Shown one piece after another: positions 56,053 to 64,000 of a stretch of 64,000 nucleotides of DNA (within the stretch, counting starts at the first letter, position 1; every line of letters begins with the position of its first letter). This DNA comes from Cohaesibacter gelatinilyticus. GTDB lineage: Bacteria > Pseudomonadota > Alphaproteobacteria > Rhizobiales > Cohaesibacteraceae. The position numbers and the translations under genes were made by a program. The notes under the pieces are model-generated. The model did no database searches, had not been told where the DNA came from, and saw only the letters and a list, made by a program, of their open reading frames with translations. The DNA lies in contig NZ_OBEL01000006.1 of assembly GCF_900215605.1 (NCBI RefSeq), positions 186,001-250,000 of the forward strand. Reading direction: 5' to 3'.

Positions 56053-56454
56053 ATGACCCGTCGTCAGGCCATCAAATTCCTGACACTCGCTTCTGCCGCC
56101 CTGCCCGCTTCTACTGCTTACGCAGGCAAAGCCACGATCAAAGGCGAAGCATTCTATCTGGAACGGATAGCATTACCCAAAAATGCAATCATGGAAGCAC
56201 AATTGCTGGACATCTCATTGCAGGACGCCCCTGCCAAAATACTGGGCAAGGTCATTGTTGACCCAGCCGGTCAGGTTCCTGTTCCATTCACGATCCATTT
56301 CAACCCCGAGGACCAGAAGTCGGGTCACGTTTATGCTATTTCAGCCAGCATCAGAATGGATGGCAAGCTCATATATGCCAACGACACCATTCACCCGGCA
56401 TTGGGCGAGCATCATCAAGATCTCTATCGGATCAAAATGGTTCCGGTAGGATAG
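56053..56454 (+). CDS. YbaY-like secreted protein with Tat-type signal
   Basis: This protein of about 133 residues begins MTRRQAIKFLTLASAALPAS, a twin-arginine-type signal with cut near AYA. The mature part matches the YbaY/YscW-like family (conserved GEAFYLERIALPKNAIMEAQL and VYAISASIRMDGKLIYAND). No lipobox Cys is visible. Function unknown; related proteins are envelope lipoproteins. A GTG at 56041 is an alternative start. Confidence 0.75.
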   Translation: MTRRQAIKFLTLASAALPASTAYAGKATIKGEAFYLERIALPKNAIMEAQLLDISLQDAPAKILGKVIVDPAGQVPVPFTIHFNPEDQKSGHVYAISASIRMDGKLIYANDTIHPALGEHHQDLYRIKMVPVG

Positions 56455-56553
56455 GCATGAAAACCGCACACAAATATATGCGTCTTTCGGAAAAATATTT
56501 TTATAAACAATAATTTGAAAGTTCTGAATGACCGAATATTCATTCAAAATGCT

Positions 56554-57306
56554 CTAACGATTTTCCTTTGCCAGCAAGTCAACGCTCTTCCAGATGGCAT
56601 GAGCAATCACCTTATCAAAGGTTCCAATTGGTGATATCCAACTTTGCTTGTTATCGGCATCACTCAGCTTCCAATCAGAAACCCAATATCCCTCCTTGTT
56701 GACCGACATACGGCCTGTCAATATTGTTTTGGCCTCGGTCTCAATCGGCATCGCATCGGATCTGGGAATAATCAGGGAAAGCGCAGTTCTATTACGCAGG
56801 GAGAAAATAACCTCACGTTGCCCCCAGCCACGTTCGGATGTCTCGGTGACCAGATAGTCCGCCTGACCGTCCCAGACATTCAGCAAGATCAGAATTTCAG
56901 GTCGTGTTTTCAACCAGGGCGCAGTTCCTGCCTTTGCAAGTAACGTATTGATCTTCTTCTCATCAAAGAGAACCGTAAATTCGAATGAGCGATCCCTCGT
57001 TCCCTGTTCATCAGAAATCTGTATGCCTTCCTTTCGATCAAGATAGGAAAAACTGGCAACATACTCCTCGACTCGTTGCAAAGCATCCAGCACTTCGGGA
57101 TTGGTAAGAACCAAACGATTACCACTCGCCTTGGCCACGACCATCTTCAGGCATTCCACCATACCACGCTTGCGTTCGGGCAGATTGTCCTGCCCGGTGA
57201 TTATGGTGGTCGCAGAATATAGATGTTCATGCCCAGCATACGCTGGCAAAACCGATTGGCCCAACAGGCCGGACAAGAAGATGGCAATATATAGATATAA
57301 ACGCAT
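56554..57306 (-). CDS. DUF2066 periplasmic protein
   Basis: This 250-residue protein has a signal peptide (RLYLYIAIFLSGLLGQSVL to PAYAG) and a DUF2066 domain (RKRGMVECLKMVVAKASGN, YLDRKEGIQISDEQGTRDRSFEFTVLFD). The family is widespread in Proteobacteria but has no established role. It is convergent with the YbaY-like gene and divergent from the MORN gene. Confidence 0.8.
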   Translation of the reverse strand: MRLYLYIAIFLSGLLGQSVLPAYAGHEHLYSATTIITGQDNLPERKRGMVECLKMVVAKASGNRLVLTNPEVLDALQRVEEYVASFSYLDRKEGIQISDEQGTRDRSFEFTVLFDEKKINTLLAKAGTAPWLKTRPEILILLNVWDGQADYLVTETSERGWGQREVIFSLRNRTALSLIIPRSDAMPIETEAKTILTGRMSVNKEGYWVSDWKLSDADNKQSWISPIGTFDKVIAHAIWKSVDLLAKENR

Positions 57307-57507
57307 GAATTGATCCTATCACAAGCTGATGTGGAAGCCCAATTTGCACCACACGAATGTCCTTCCTGCTTTCAAACTGGCTTCAAGAGTTAGTACATCT
57401 ATACCTCTTGTTTGACTGACGCTTCACATCAACACTTTGTCCTCAACACCCTCTCCAATCAACGCACAAAACTCAAAACCCCGTTGGACATCAATCAGGA
57501 TTTAGAC

Positions 57508-58209
57508 ATGACGTCGCTGCCTCACATTATCAAACTGACAGCATTGCTGTCAGGCATACTCTTCTCTGCTCATTCTCAGGCCGACACTTTGCGCTATAAC
57601 AATGCAGTTTATGAAGGCCAGGTTGGGATCTACAACACCAAGAAAGGTCGGATCAAAAAGCCCAACGGCCAAGGCACCCTGCGCTTCAACAGCGGTAATG
57701 TTCATAAAGGCATGTTCAGCAATGGTAGACCGCATGGCCTGGGTACCCGGTTCTATGCCAGTGGCAGTAAATGCTATGGCCGCTTTGAAGGAGGCAAGAT
57801 GAATGGGTATTTCAAATGCACTTACTCAAGCGGAGCCCGTTATGAAGGAACCATGCAGAACAACAAGCGCACGATTGGCCGCATGACATATTCCAACGGC
57901 AACGTCTATGATGGCGCCTGGAGAAATGGGAAACCACATGGACGCGGGGAAAAAAGATATAGCAGTGGCAACCGATATGTGGGCAGCTGGAAAAATGGCA
58001 AGCTCAATGGCGAAGCTGTACTGAGATATGCCTCGGGAGCATCCTATACCGGCTATTTCCGGGATAACAAGAAACATGGCCCCGGCGAATACATAAACAC
58101 CGCAAAGAGAATAAGCGCCTGCCTGCTCTATAATATGGGCGACAAGGTCCGCCAGGCACGATCAACCGGCAGCCGCGCAGAATGCTATGACAAAGCCCGC
58201 CGCTGGTAG
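57508..58209 (+). CDS. Secreted MORN-repeat protein
   Basis: This 233-residue protein has a signal peptide (HIIKLTALLSGILFSAHS to QADT) followed by about seven MORN-type repeats of 22-24 residues with the pattern Y-x-G-x(4)-G-K-x-x-G-x-G (for example VYDGAWRNGKPHGRG and RYVGSWKNGKLNG). MORN proteins are beta-hairpin solenoids; bacterial ones have scattered or unknown roles. The ATG at 57508 has AGGA seven bases upstream; the first in-frame start at 57412 lacks a signal peptide. Convergent with ilvD across a shared terminator. Confidence 0.8.
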   Translation: MTSLPHIIKLTALLSGILFSAHSQADTLRYNNAVYEGQVGIYNTKKGRIKKPNGQGTLRFNSGNVHKGMFSNGRPHGLGTRFYASGSKCYGRFEGGKMNGYFKCTYSSGARYEGTMQNNKRTIGRMTYSNGNVYDGAWRNGKPHGRGEKRYSSGNRYVGSWKNGKLNGEAVLRYASGASYTGYFRDNKKHGPGEYINTAKRISACLLYNMGDKVRQARSTGSRAECYDKARRW

Positions 58210-58226
58210 TGTCAATCAACCAACAA

Positions 58227-58260
58227 AAAAACCCGGCGCTCATTTGAGGCCGGGTTTTCA
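58227..58260. terminator. Bidirectional terminator between the MORN gene and ilvD
   Basis: AACCCGGC (58230-58237) pairs with GCCGGGTT (58249-58256), extended by inner CTC/GAG, with an A-run before and a T-run after. Confidence 0.88.
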
Positions 58261-58280
58261 TTCAATACTGCCGGAGCAAC

Positions 58281-60137
58281 CTACTCTTCGACACGGGTCA
58301 AACCGGTCAGATCACGCACAGCACCTTTATCGGCGGAAGTAGCCATCAGGCCGAAGGCTTCCAGAGAGCGGGACACAATGCGAGTGCGATGCTCAACCGG
58401 CTTCCAGCCATCACGACCTTTGGCATTCATCACAGCACGGCGCTCTGCCATAACCTCATCAGATACTTCAACGTCAATCTTACGGTTTGGAATATCGATA
58501 TGAATCATATCGCCCTCTTCCACCAGACCGATGGCACCCCCAGAGGCAGCCTCTGGAGAAACATGACCAATGGAAAGACCAGAGGTACCACCTGAGAAGC
58601 GACCATCAGTGATCAGTGCACATTCCTTACCCAGACCCATGGCTTTCAGATAGGAGGTTGGATAGAGCATTTCCTGCATGCCCGGACCACCGCGAGGACC
58701 TTCATATCGGATCAAAACCACGTCACCAGATTTGATGTCGCCACCGGTGATACCTTTCACGGCACTGTCCTGACTCTCAAAAATACGCGCAGGACCGGAG
58801 AATTTCAAAATGCTCTCATCCACACCTGCAGTCTTCACGATACATCCATCCTTGGCGATGTTGCCAAAGAGAACCGCCAGACCACCATCCTGACTATAGG
58901 CATTTTCCTTATTACGGATACAGCCATCAGCACGGTCGGTATCCAGTTCTTTATAGCGCTTGGCCTGAGAAAAAGCCTCAGTGGTGCGGACACCGCCGGG
59001 TGCCGCACTATAAAGCGTTTTCACCGCATCAGACGGATTCCGCATGATATCGAAAGTATCGATAGCATCACCAATAGTTGGCAGATGAACGGTAGAACAA
59101 TCGCGATGAATAAGGCCAGCACGATCCAACTCACCCAGAATACCCATGATACCACCAGCACGATGGCAATTCTCGATATGATATTTCTGCGTCATTGGTG
59201 CCAGCTTACAAACGGATGGAACCGAGCGGGAAAGGCGATCGATATCTGACATGGTGAAGTCGATTTCACCTTCACGTGCGATGGCCAGAATATGCAGCAC
59301 GGTATTGGTGGAGCCACCCATTGCAATGTCCAGTGTCATGGCATTTTCAAACGCCTTGAAGTTGGCAACATTGCGTGGCAATACGCTTTCATCGTCTTCC
59401 CTGTAATAGCGCTTGCACATATCAACGGCGGTACGCGCTGCTTCAAGGAACAATTCTTTACGATCCGCATGGGTCGCAACAACGGTGCCATTGCCCGGTA
59501 GAGCGAAGCCAAGGGCTTCAGCCAGACAATTCATGGAGTTCGCGGTGAACATGCCTGAGCAGGAACCACAAGTCGGGCAAGCTGCTTCTTCCACCTTCTG
59601 CACCATTTCGTCAGAGACTTGAGGATCGGTCCCCATGACGATGGCATCCACCAAATCCAACCCGTGATCAATGCCTTCGGCACGACCAGCTTCCATCGGG
59701 CCACCAGAAACAAAAATTGCAGGAATATTGAGGCGCATGGCAGCCATCAACATGCCCGGCGTGATCTTGTCGCAGTTGGAAATACAAACCAGAGCATCAG
59801 CGCAATGAGCATTGGCCATATATTCCACGCTATCGGCGATGATTTCACGAGACGGCAGAGAATAGAGCATGCCGTCATGGCCCATCGCAATGCCATCATC
59901 CACAGCAATGGTATTCATTTCCTTGGCGATACCACCTGCAGCTTCGATCTCACGCGCCACCATCTGACCAAGATCTTTCAGATGCACATGGCCCGGTACG
60001 AACTGGGTGAAGGAGTTGCAAACAGCAATAATTGGCTTGCCGAAATCCTTGTTTTCCATACCGGTCGCACGCCAAAGAGCGCGGGCACCAGCCATATTGC
60101 GGCCATGGGTCGAAGTCTTGGAACGATAGTCTGGCAT
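58281..60137 (-). CDS. ilvD: Dihydroxy-acid dehydratase IlvD
   Basis: IlvD dehydrates 2,3-dihydroxy-isovalerate and -methylvalerate in valine and isoleucine synthesis. Iron-sulfur cluster cysteines are visible in [25 protein letters not shown] and [18 protein letters not shown]. The length (618) matches E. coli IlvD (616) and suggests the 4Fe-4S type. The ATG follows AGGATCAGGAA. It stands alone; the degradative bkd operon lies far upstream in the same window. Confidence 0.95.
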   Translation of the reverse strand: MPDYRSKTSTHGRNMAGARALWRATGMENKDFGKPIIAVCNSFTQFVPGHVHLKDLGQMVAREIEAAGGIAKEMNTIAVDDGIAMGHDGMLYSLPSREIIADSVEYMANAHCADALVCISNCDKITPGMLMAAMRLNIPAIFVSGGPMEAGRAEGIDHGLDLVDAIVMGTDPQVSDEMVQKVEEAACPTCGSCSGMFTANSMNCLAEALGFALPGNGTVVATHADRKELFLEAARTAVDMCKRYYREDDESVLPRNVANFKAFENAMTLDIAMGGSTNTVLHILAIAREGEIDFTMSDIDRLSRSVPSVCKLAPMTQKYHIENCHRAGGIMGILGELDRAGLIHRDCSTVHLPTIGDAIDTFDIMRNPSDAVKTLYSAAPGGVRTTEAFSQAKRYKELDTDRADGCIRNKENAYSQDGGLAVLFGNIAKDGCIVKTAGVDESILKFSGPARIFESQDSAVKGITGGDIKSGDVVLIRYEGPRGGPGMQEMLYPTSYLKAMGLGKECALITDGRFSGGTSGLSIGHVSPEAASGGAIGLVEEGDMIHIDIPNRKIDVEVSDEVMAERRAVMNAKGRDGWKPVEHRTRIVSRSLEAFGLMATSADKGAVRDLTGLTRVEE

Positions 60138-60535
60138 TTCCTGATCCTTGTGGGATATATCAAGCAGCTTCCGGGCAACCGGATTTTGTTACCACCAGAA
60201 GCTCATACGGTCATCTGGTCCTAAGGGGCATGCCCCAGTCTGCTCCTGTCATAAACCATTCAAGGAATGGGAGACAAACAGTTTCTTTGAATTGATTGAT
60301 CAATCCCGCTGATAAAAGAACAATAATAATAAAAATGACGCCTCTGTTTTGAACAAAATCACCGCTTCGAGGATCATATCAAGCTGCCACACATTCAGTT
60401 CCATCTGGGCAGGTAGACTAACGGTTCCAGGAAAAGTCGCTTGGCTTTCACAACAAAAACAGCCTAAATGAGAACTCCAAGCCAAACACAATCGCAACAA
60501 ATACAAAATCGTGTCTGGCGTATCATGGAAACCAA
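60138..60535. promoter_or_regulatory. 398-bp divergent region with hairpins in the ilvD leader
   Basis: The ilvD side (60190-60275) contains three inverted repeats: ACCAGA/TCTGGT (60193-60218), GGGGCATGCCCC (60225-60236) and CCATTC/GAATGG near 60258. A 12-bp palindrome GATTGATCAATC is at 60294-60305. No leader peptide rich in branched-chain residues was found. The right half, toward lysR, is AT-rich with no recognised feature. Confidence 0.4.
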
Positions 60536-61438
60536 ATGAAAGTTTCACTGCATCACCTTCGTGCCTTTGTGGCAGTCTCACGTGAAAGGTCTTTCACACG
60601 TGCCGCAGAGCTTTTGGATATGTCACAGCCTGCTGTTACCACGGCCATCAAGCAGTTGGAAGAAACACTGAATGTGCGCCTGTTTGACCGATCGACAAAG
60701 GTTTTACGCCTGACCAAGGCCAGCGAGACCTTTTTACCAAGTATCGAACGAGTATTGGGAGAGCTGGACCAGACCCTGCATGACTTTCAAGCCATGGTCG
60801 ATGGCGCGCAGGGGCATGTCGCCGTATCGGTTCTACCATCGGTTGCGACCAATGTATTGCCCAGAACCATTGAGAGCTTTTTTGCGGCCTTTCCCAATAT
60901 CCGTCTGTCGCTGCGTGACGATAATTCTTCTGGCGTAAGAGAGCGTGTATTGAGCGGAGAAGTGGATTTGGGAGTTGCCGGGCGACCGGACCCGACCGAG
61001 GCACTGGATTTTGAGCCTCTTATTCGTGATCCATTTGGTGTGGTGGCCCATAAGAGCCATCCTTTATCACAGGGCAGCGGGCCTTTGAAATGGCAAGAAC
61101 TGGCAGACTATCCCTATATATCCTTTGCAGCTGATACCGGCATTCGCCCCATTCTGGATACATTGAAAGATGTGCCGGAAAATATTTCTGCACCCTGGAT
61201 CGAGGTTTCCAATATTGCCACCGTCTTGTCGTTGCTGAAAACCAATCTCGGCATTGCCGCCTTGCCGCAAATGTCAGTGAACCCAATTGAGCAAGATGTG
61301 GTCTTCCGAACCCTTTTGAACCCGCCTTTGTTTCGAGAACTTGGCCTGATCACCCGTCGAAACCGGTCTTTGTCTCCGGCGGCGGAGCGCTTCACTCAAC
61401 ATATGAAGGATGCCTTGAAGCCCTATTGGGAACGTTAG
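60536..61438 (+). CDS. LysR-family transcriptional regulator
   Basis: This 300-residue protein has the LysR N-terminal winged helix-turn-helix (HHLRAFVAVSRERSFTRAAE, SQPAVTTAIKQLEETL) and a C-terminal periplasmic-binding-protein-like effector domain (from about residue 90, HVAVSVLPSVATNVLPRTIE). It lies 145 bp upstream of a TAXI-TRAP transporter on the same strand, which it may control. The effector is unknown. Confidence 0.9.
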   Translation: MKVSLHHLRAFVAVSRERSFTRAAELLDMSQPAVTTAIKQLEETLNVRLFDRSTKVLRLTKASETFLPSIERVLGELDQTLHDFQAMVDGAQGHVAVSVLPSVATNVLPRTIESFFAAFPNIRLSLRDDNSSGVRERVLSGEVDLGVAGRPDPTEALDFEPLIRDPFGVVAHKSHPLSQGSGPLKWQELADYPYISFAADTGIRPILDTLKDVPENISAPWIEVSNIATVLSLLKTNLGIAALPQMSVNPIEQDVVFRTLLNPPLFRELGLITRRNRSLSPAAERFTQHMKDALKPYWER

Positions 61439-61582
61439 ATGGTCGTGCAGGATATGGTTCATTTATCTATTTATACAGTTTGTTTATAGAATCCTATTTT
61501 TTATTAAAAATACTCATAAATCTTGTTGCCTGATCTGGCACATATGGCCTTATGGACTCCATCAAACCATGGGAGGTTTCAT

Positions 61583-62590
61583 ATGACACAGACATTCATG
61601 CGCAGTTTCCTGCGTACCGCAACGGGTATATTGGCAGCAGCTACCATCAGCACGTCAGCGATGGCAGATGACCCGGAATTCCTGAATATCGGTGGTGGCC
61701 CGAGTGGCGGCACGTTCAATGTTGTCGCCACCGGGCTTGGCAATCTGATGGGCGAAGCATTCCCGAACAGCGTTGTAGGTGTGCAGCCCGGTGGATCCGG
61801 CCCCAATATCTTGCGTGTCTCTTCGGGCGAAGCGGATCTGGGTATCACATCCGCCAGCAATGCCTCAGATGCCTTTGCGGGCCGTGACCCGGCTACACCT
61901 GACAAACCGATCAAAAATTTACGGGGTTTGATGACCTTTTTCCCAAGTGCTATCCAGATCTGGGTGGATGCAAGCTCAGACATCAAGTCCATCAAAGATC
62001 TGGTGGGCAAACAGATCAGTGCCGGCCAGCCGGGTCAGACATCCTGGAATGCCTTTAACAATCTGCTGAAAGTACATGGCATGACCATCGAAGATCTGGA
62101 AGCCAATGGTGGCAAGCTTCATCATCTGAGCTGGAAGGAATCCCAAAACGGCTTGCGCAACGGTCAGCTCGACGCCGTGATGTGGGTGGCTCTCTATCCG
62201 CATTCCACCGTTCTGGCAACAGAAACTGCCCGCAAGATCCGTGTACTGGATCTGGATGATGCAATGGTCGATGAATATCTTTCCAAATATGGCAGCGGCT
62301 TCGAAAAAGTCACCCTGCCGGTGGGTCTCTATCAGGGTCAGTCAAAGCCGGTGACCTCGGTTGGCACCAAGACCTTCCTGTTTGCCTCTGACAAGATGTC
62401 TGATGACACCGCTTACAAGGTTACATCCAGCATCTGGAACAATCTTGATCGCTTCCAAAAAACCCATGCCCTACTGCAATATATCGAAGCAGAGACTGCT
62501 GGTCGCGGCATGCTGGTGCCTCTTCATCCCGGTGCTGCCAAATTCTACAAGGAAAAAGGCATCCCGATGGATAAGCCAGCTCTGAAGTAG
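61583..62590 (+). CDS. TAXI-family TRAP transporter substrate-binding protein
   Basis: This periplasmic receptor of the TAXI class (TRAP-associated extracytoplasmic immunogenic) has a signal peptide (residues 1-27, ending near SAMADD) and the family-typical IGGGPSGGTFNVVATGLGNLM and QPGGSGPNILRVSSGEADLGITSA. It delivers a solute, often a carboxylate or amino acid, to the fused TRAP permease encoded downstream. The ATG at 61583 has GGGAGG six bases upstream. The substrate is unknown. Confidence 0.9.
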   Translation: MTQTFMRSFLRTATGILAAATISTSAMADDPEFLNIGGGPSGGTFNVVATGLGNLMGEAFPNSVVGVQPGGSGPNILRVSSGEADLGITSASNASDAFAGRDPATPDKPIKNLRGLMTFFPSAIQIWVDASSDIKSIKDLVGKQISAGQPGQTSWNAFNNLLKVHGMTIEDLEANGGKLHHLSWKESQNGLRNGQLDAVMWVALYPHSTVLATETARKIRVLDLDDAMVDEYLSKYGSGFEKVTLPVGLYQGQSKPVTSVGTKTFLFASDKMSDDTAYKVTSSIWNNLDRFQKTHALLQYIEAETAGRGMLVPLHPGAAKFYKEKGIPMDKPALK

Positions 62591-62596
62591 CAGCCT

Positions 62597-62626
62597 GGCT
62601 CTCGCTTTTCCCTAGAAGTGAGAGCT
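62597..62626 (+). terminator. Hairpin between TAXI receptor and TRAP permease genes
   Basis: GGCTCTCGC (62597-62605) pairs with GTGAGAGCT (62618-62626) with two G-U pairs, followed only by CTTTCCC. It is probably a partial terminator or 3' stabiliser that keeps binding-protein mRNA in excess over permease mRNA. Confidence 0.45.
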
Positions 62627-62756
62627 CTTTCCCTGTTTGACGATCTGAGTTAATGCCTTATCTAACTTCCCTCCAGATAAGGTCGAGATAGATCGCCAAA
62701 CAGGGTTGCATCTTGAATTTTCATCCGGCGACCAAGCATTTCAGGAGCGGCCACTC

Positions 62757-64000
62757 ATGCCCTTCACTCTCGATAAAACCGTTTCGGTTTTGGCAGTCTC
62801 CATGGCGATGTTTCATCTGTTGGTGGCATCCCCGTTTTTTCTGTTCCCCGATTTGGTGGTACGCGGAACGCATCTGCTTTTATCGCTTGTGATCGGATTT
62901 CTGATTTATAGATCGGCGGGTGGCGTGTTCCGCTCCATGCTTGATTGGGGCCTGATCCTGCTATCGGTTCTGTGTGTCGGATATCTGATTGTCAATCATA
63001 GCTCAATTGTCGTGCGTCCACCATGGACACAGGTCGCGACGCCGGCGGAGTTACTTGTCGCGTTAGGCACGGTGCTTGTGGTGCTGGAAATGACGCGTCG
63101 CGCCCTTGGCATGTCCATCACGGCGCTATGCGTTATCTTCATTGCGTATGGTTTTGCCGGGCCCTATTTGCGTCATGTCGATTTTCTGCGTCCGCTGGCT
63201 CATAAGGGCGTGAGCATCAATCAGTTTGTCGATCAGATCTATTTCAGTTTCGAGGGCATTTTTGGAGTGGCACTTGGCGTCTCCACCGATTTCATTTTCC
63301 TGTTTGTGGTCTTTGGGGCATTGCTTCAGGTGATTGGCGGCGGGGACTTTTTCGTCAATGTCACCAAGTCCGCGACCGGTGCCACACGAGGTGGGCCGGC
63401 CAAGATGGCCGTTGTTGCCAGCGCCTTGATGGGCACTATGTCCGGCAGTTCGGTTGCCAATGTGGCAACCACCGGTGCCATAACCATTCCGATGATGAAA
63501 AAGCTGGGCTATCCGAAGGCCTTTGCCGGGGCGGTGGAGGCTGTGGCTTCGACCGGAGGGCAAATCACACCACCCATCATGGGAGCTGCGGCCTTTCTGA
63601 TGGCCGCGATTTTGGGCATCACCTATCAGGAAGTGATCACAGCTGCAGCCTTGCCCGCCTTTCTATTCTTTGCCTCCCTGTTTGTGGCGGTGCATTGGGA
63701 AGCTTTGAAACATGGCTTGCAACCGCTGGAACGCAGCGAGAAGGGCGCGACCTGGCGTGAGTTCAAGGCTGGCTGGACCTTCCTTCTGCCGCTTGTGGTG
63801 ATCATGACGTTCCTGATCATGGGCTATACACCAAGCCTTTGCGCCTTTTATGGAGTAGTTGCGACCCTGATCACTCCCTTCCTGCGGGCATCCACCCGTG
63901 TGTCGGGCAAGACGCTGGCCCATGGGCTGGAATTTGGAGCCAAGTCAGCAGTGACCGTTGCCATTGCCTGCGCGTCAGCTGGCATCATTGTCGGCATCGT
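62757..64000 (+). CDS. TRAP transporter fused permease subunit (TAXI type, partial)
   Basis: This open frame runs off the window end, so only about the first 414 residues are seen. It starts MPFTLDKTVSVLAVSMAMF with AGGAG upstream and is highly hydrophobic. The region GSSVANVATTGAITIPMM followed by STGGQITPPIMGAAAF is the conserved substrate-binding loop of the large TRAP (DctM-like) domain. The small DctQ-like domain appears fused at the N-terminus, as in TAXI systems (12TM fusion). It partners the upstream TAXI receptor. Confidence 0.92.
   Translation, partial: MPFTLDKTVSVLAVSMAMFHLLVASPFFLFPDLVVRGTHLLLSLVIGFLIYRSAGGVFRSMLDWGLILLSVLCVGYLIVNHSSIVVRPPWTQVATPAELLVALGTVLVVLEMTRRALGMSITALCVIFIAYGFAGPYLRHVDFLRPLAHKGVSINQFVDQIYFSFEGIFGVALGVSTDFIFLFVVFGALLQVIGGGDFFVNVTKSATGATRGGPAKMAVVASALMGTMSGSSVANVATTGAITIPMMKKLGYPKAFAGAVEAVASTGGQITPPIMGAAAFLMAAILGITYQEVITAAALPAFLFFASLFVAVHWEALKHGLQPLERSEKGATWREFKAGWTFLLPLVVIMTFLIMGYTPSLCAFYGVVATLITPFLRASTRVSGKTLAHGLEFGAKSAVTVAIACASAGIIVGI

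Overview
This 64 kb window is chromosomal DNA of an alphaproteobacterium, most likely a marine-type member of the Hyphomicrobiales (Cohaesibacter/Stappia-like; the genus is my inference and cannot be proven here). The evidence is a CtrA cell-cycle regulator together with its phosphotransferase ChpT and its inhibitor SciP, the Caulobacter-like flagellar gene order fliF-fliG-fliH-fliN-flbD, DUF1134 and DUF2066 proteins, and a moderate GC content. No tRNA, rRNA, CRISPR array, insertion sequence or prophage was recognised.

Layout. 1-2296: a Mn/Fe-type ABC importer (sitA-sitB-sitC, the last cut by the window edge). 2.6-5.4 kb: a DMT permease, cysQ and an RluA-type pseudouridine synthase. 5.4-10.5 kb: a complete branched-chain 2-oxoacid dehydrogenase operon (E1 alpha, E1 beta, E2, E3). 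10.7-19.5 kb: a small cysteine-rich secreted protein, then a DUF4212/sodium:solute symporter pair followed by a cyclic-nucleotide-fold/CBS/DUF294 protein, a membrane protein, a stand-alone receiver and a membrane-bound degenerate histidine kinase fused to a DEDDh exonuclease. I regard this as a candidate solute-responsive signalling module and the most interesting part of the window. 19.5-24.4 kb: two DMT permeases, a HerA-like ATPase and mnmA.

24.6-47.4 kb is a motility and cell-cycle island. fliK-flgD lies behind a sigma-54-like promoter, then come sciP, a probable small RNA, the fliF-fliG-fliH-fliN-flbD-flhA run, a ribH2 remnant and a PqiA-like gene, fliI-fliJ, ctrA, and the divergent chpT and cheA-cheW-cheY-cheB-cheR genes. 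Perfect CtrA boxes (TTAA-N7-TTAA) lie before sciP and fliF, and a 19-bp palindrome is shared by the fliF and ctrA upstream regions. Together the window encodes a CtrA phosphorylation input (ChpT), output (fliF operon), feedback inhibitor (SciP) and the sigma-54 activator (FlbD) for late flagellar genes.

47.6-64 kb is mixed: a YHS-domain protein, a DUF1134 protein, a long coiled-coil membrane protein, an ABC-F ATPase, a self-regulated membrane protein/XRE repressor pair with two tandem operators, prfC, a diguanylate cyclase, small envelope proteins (YbaY-like, DUF2066, MORN), ilvD, and a LysR regulator next to a TAXI-type TRAP transporter that runs off the end. Many intergenic regions carry perfect inverted repeats without a T-run, so they are not ordinary terminators.
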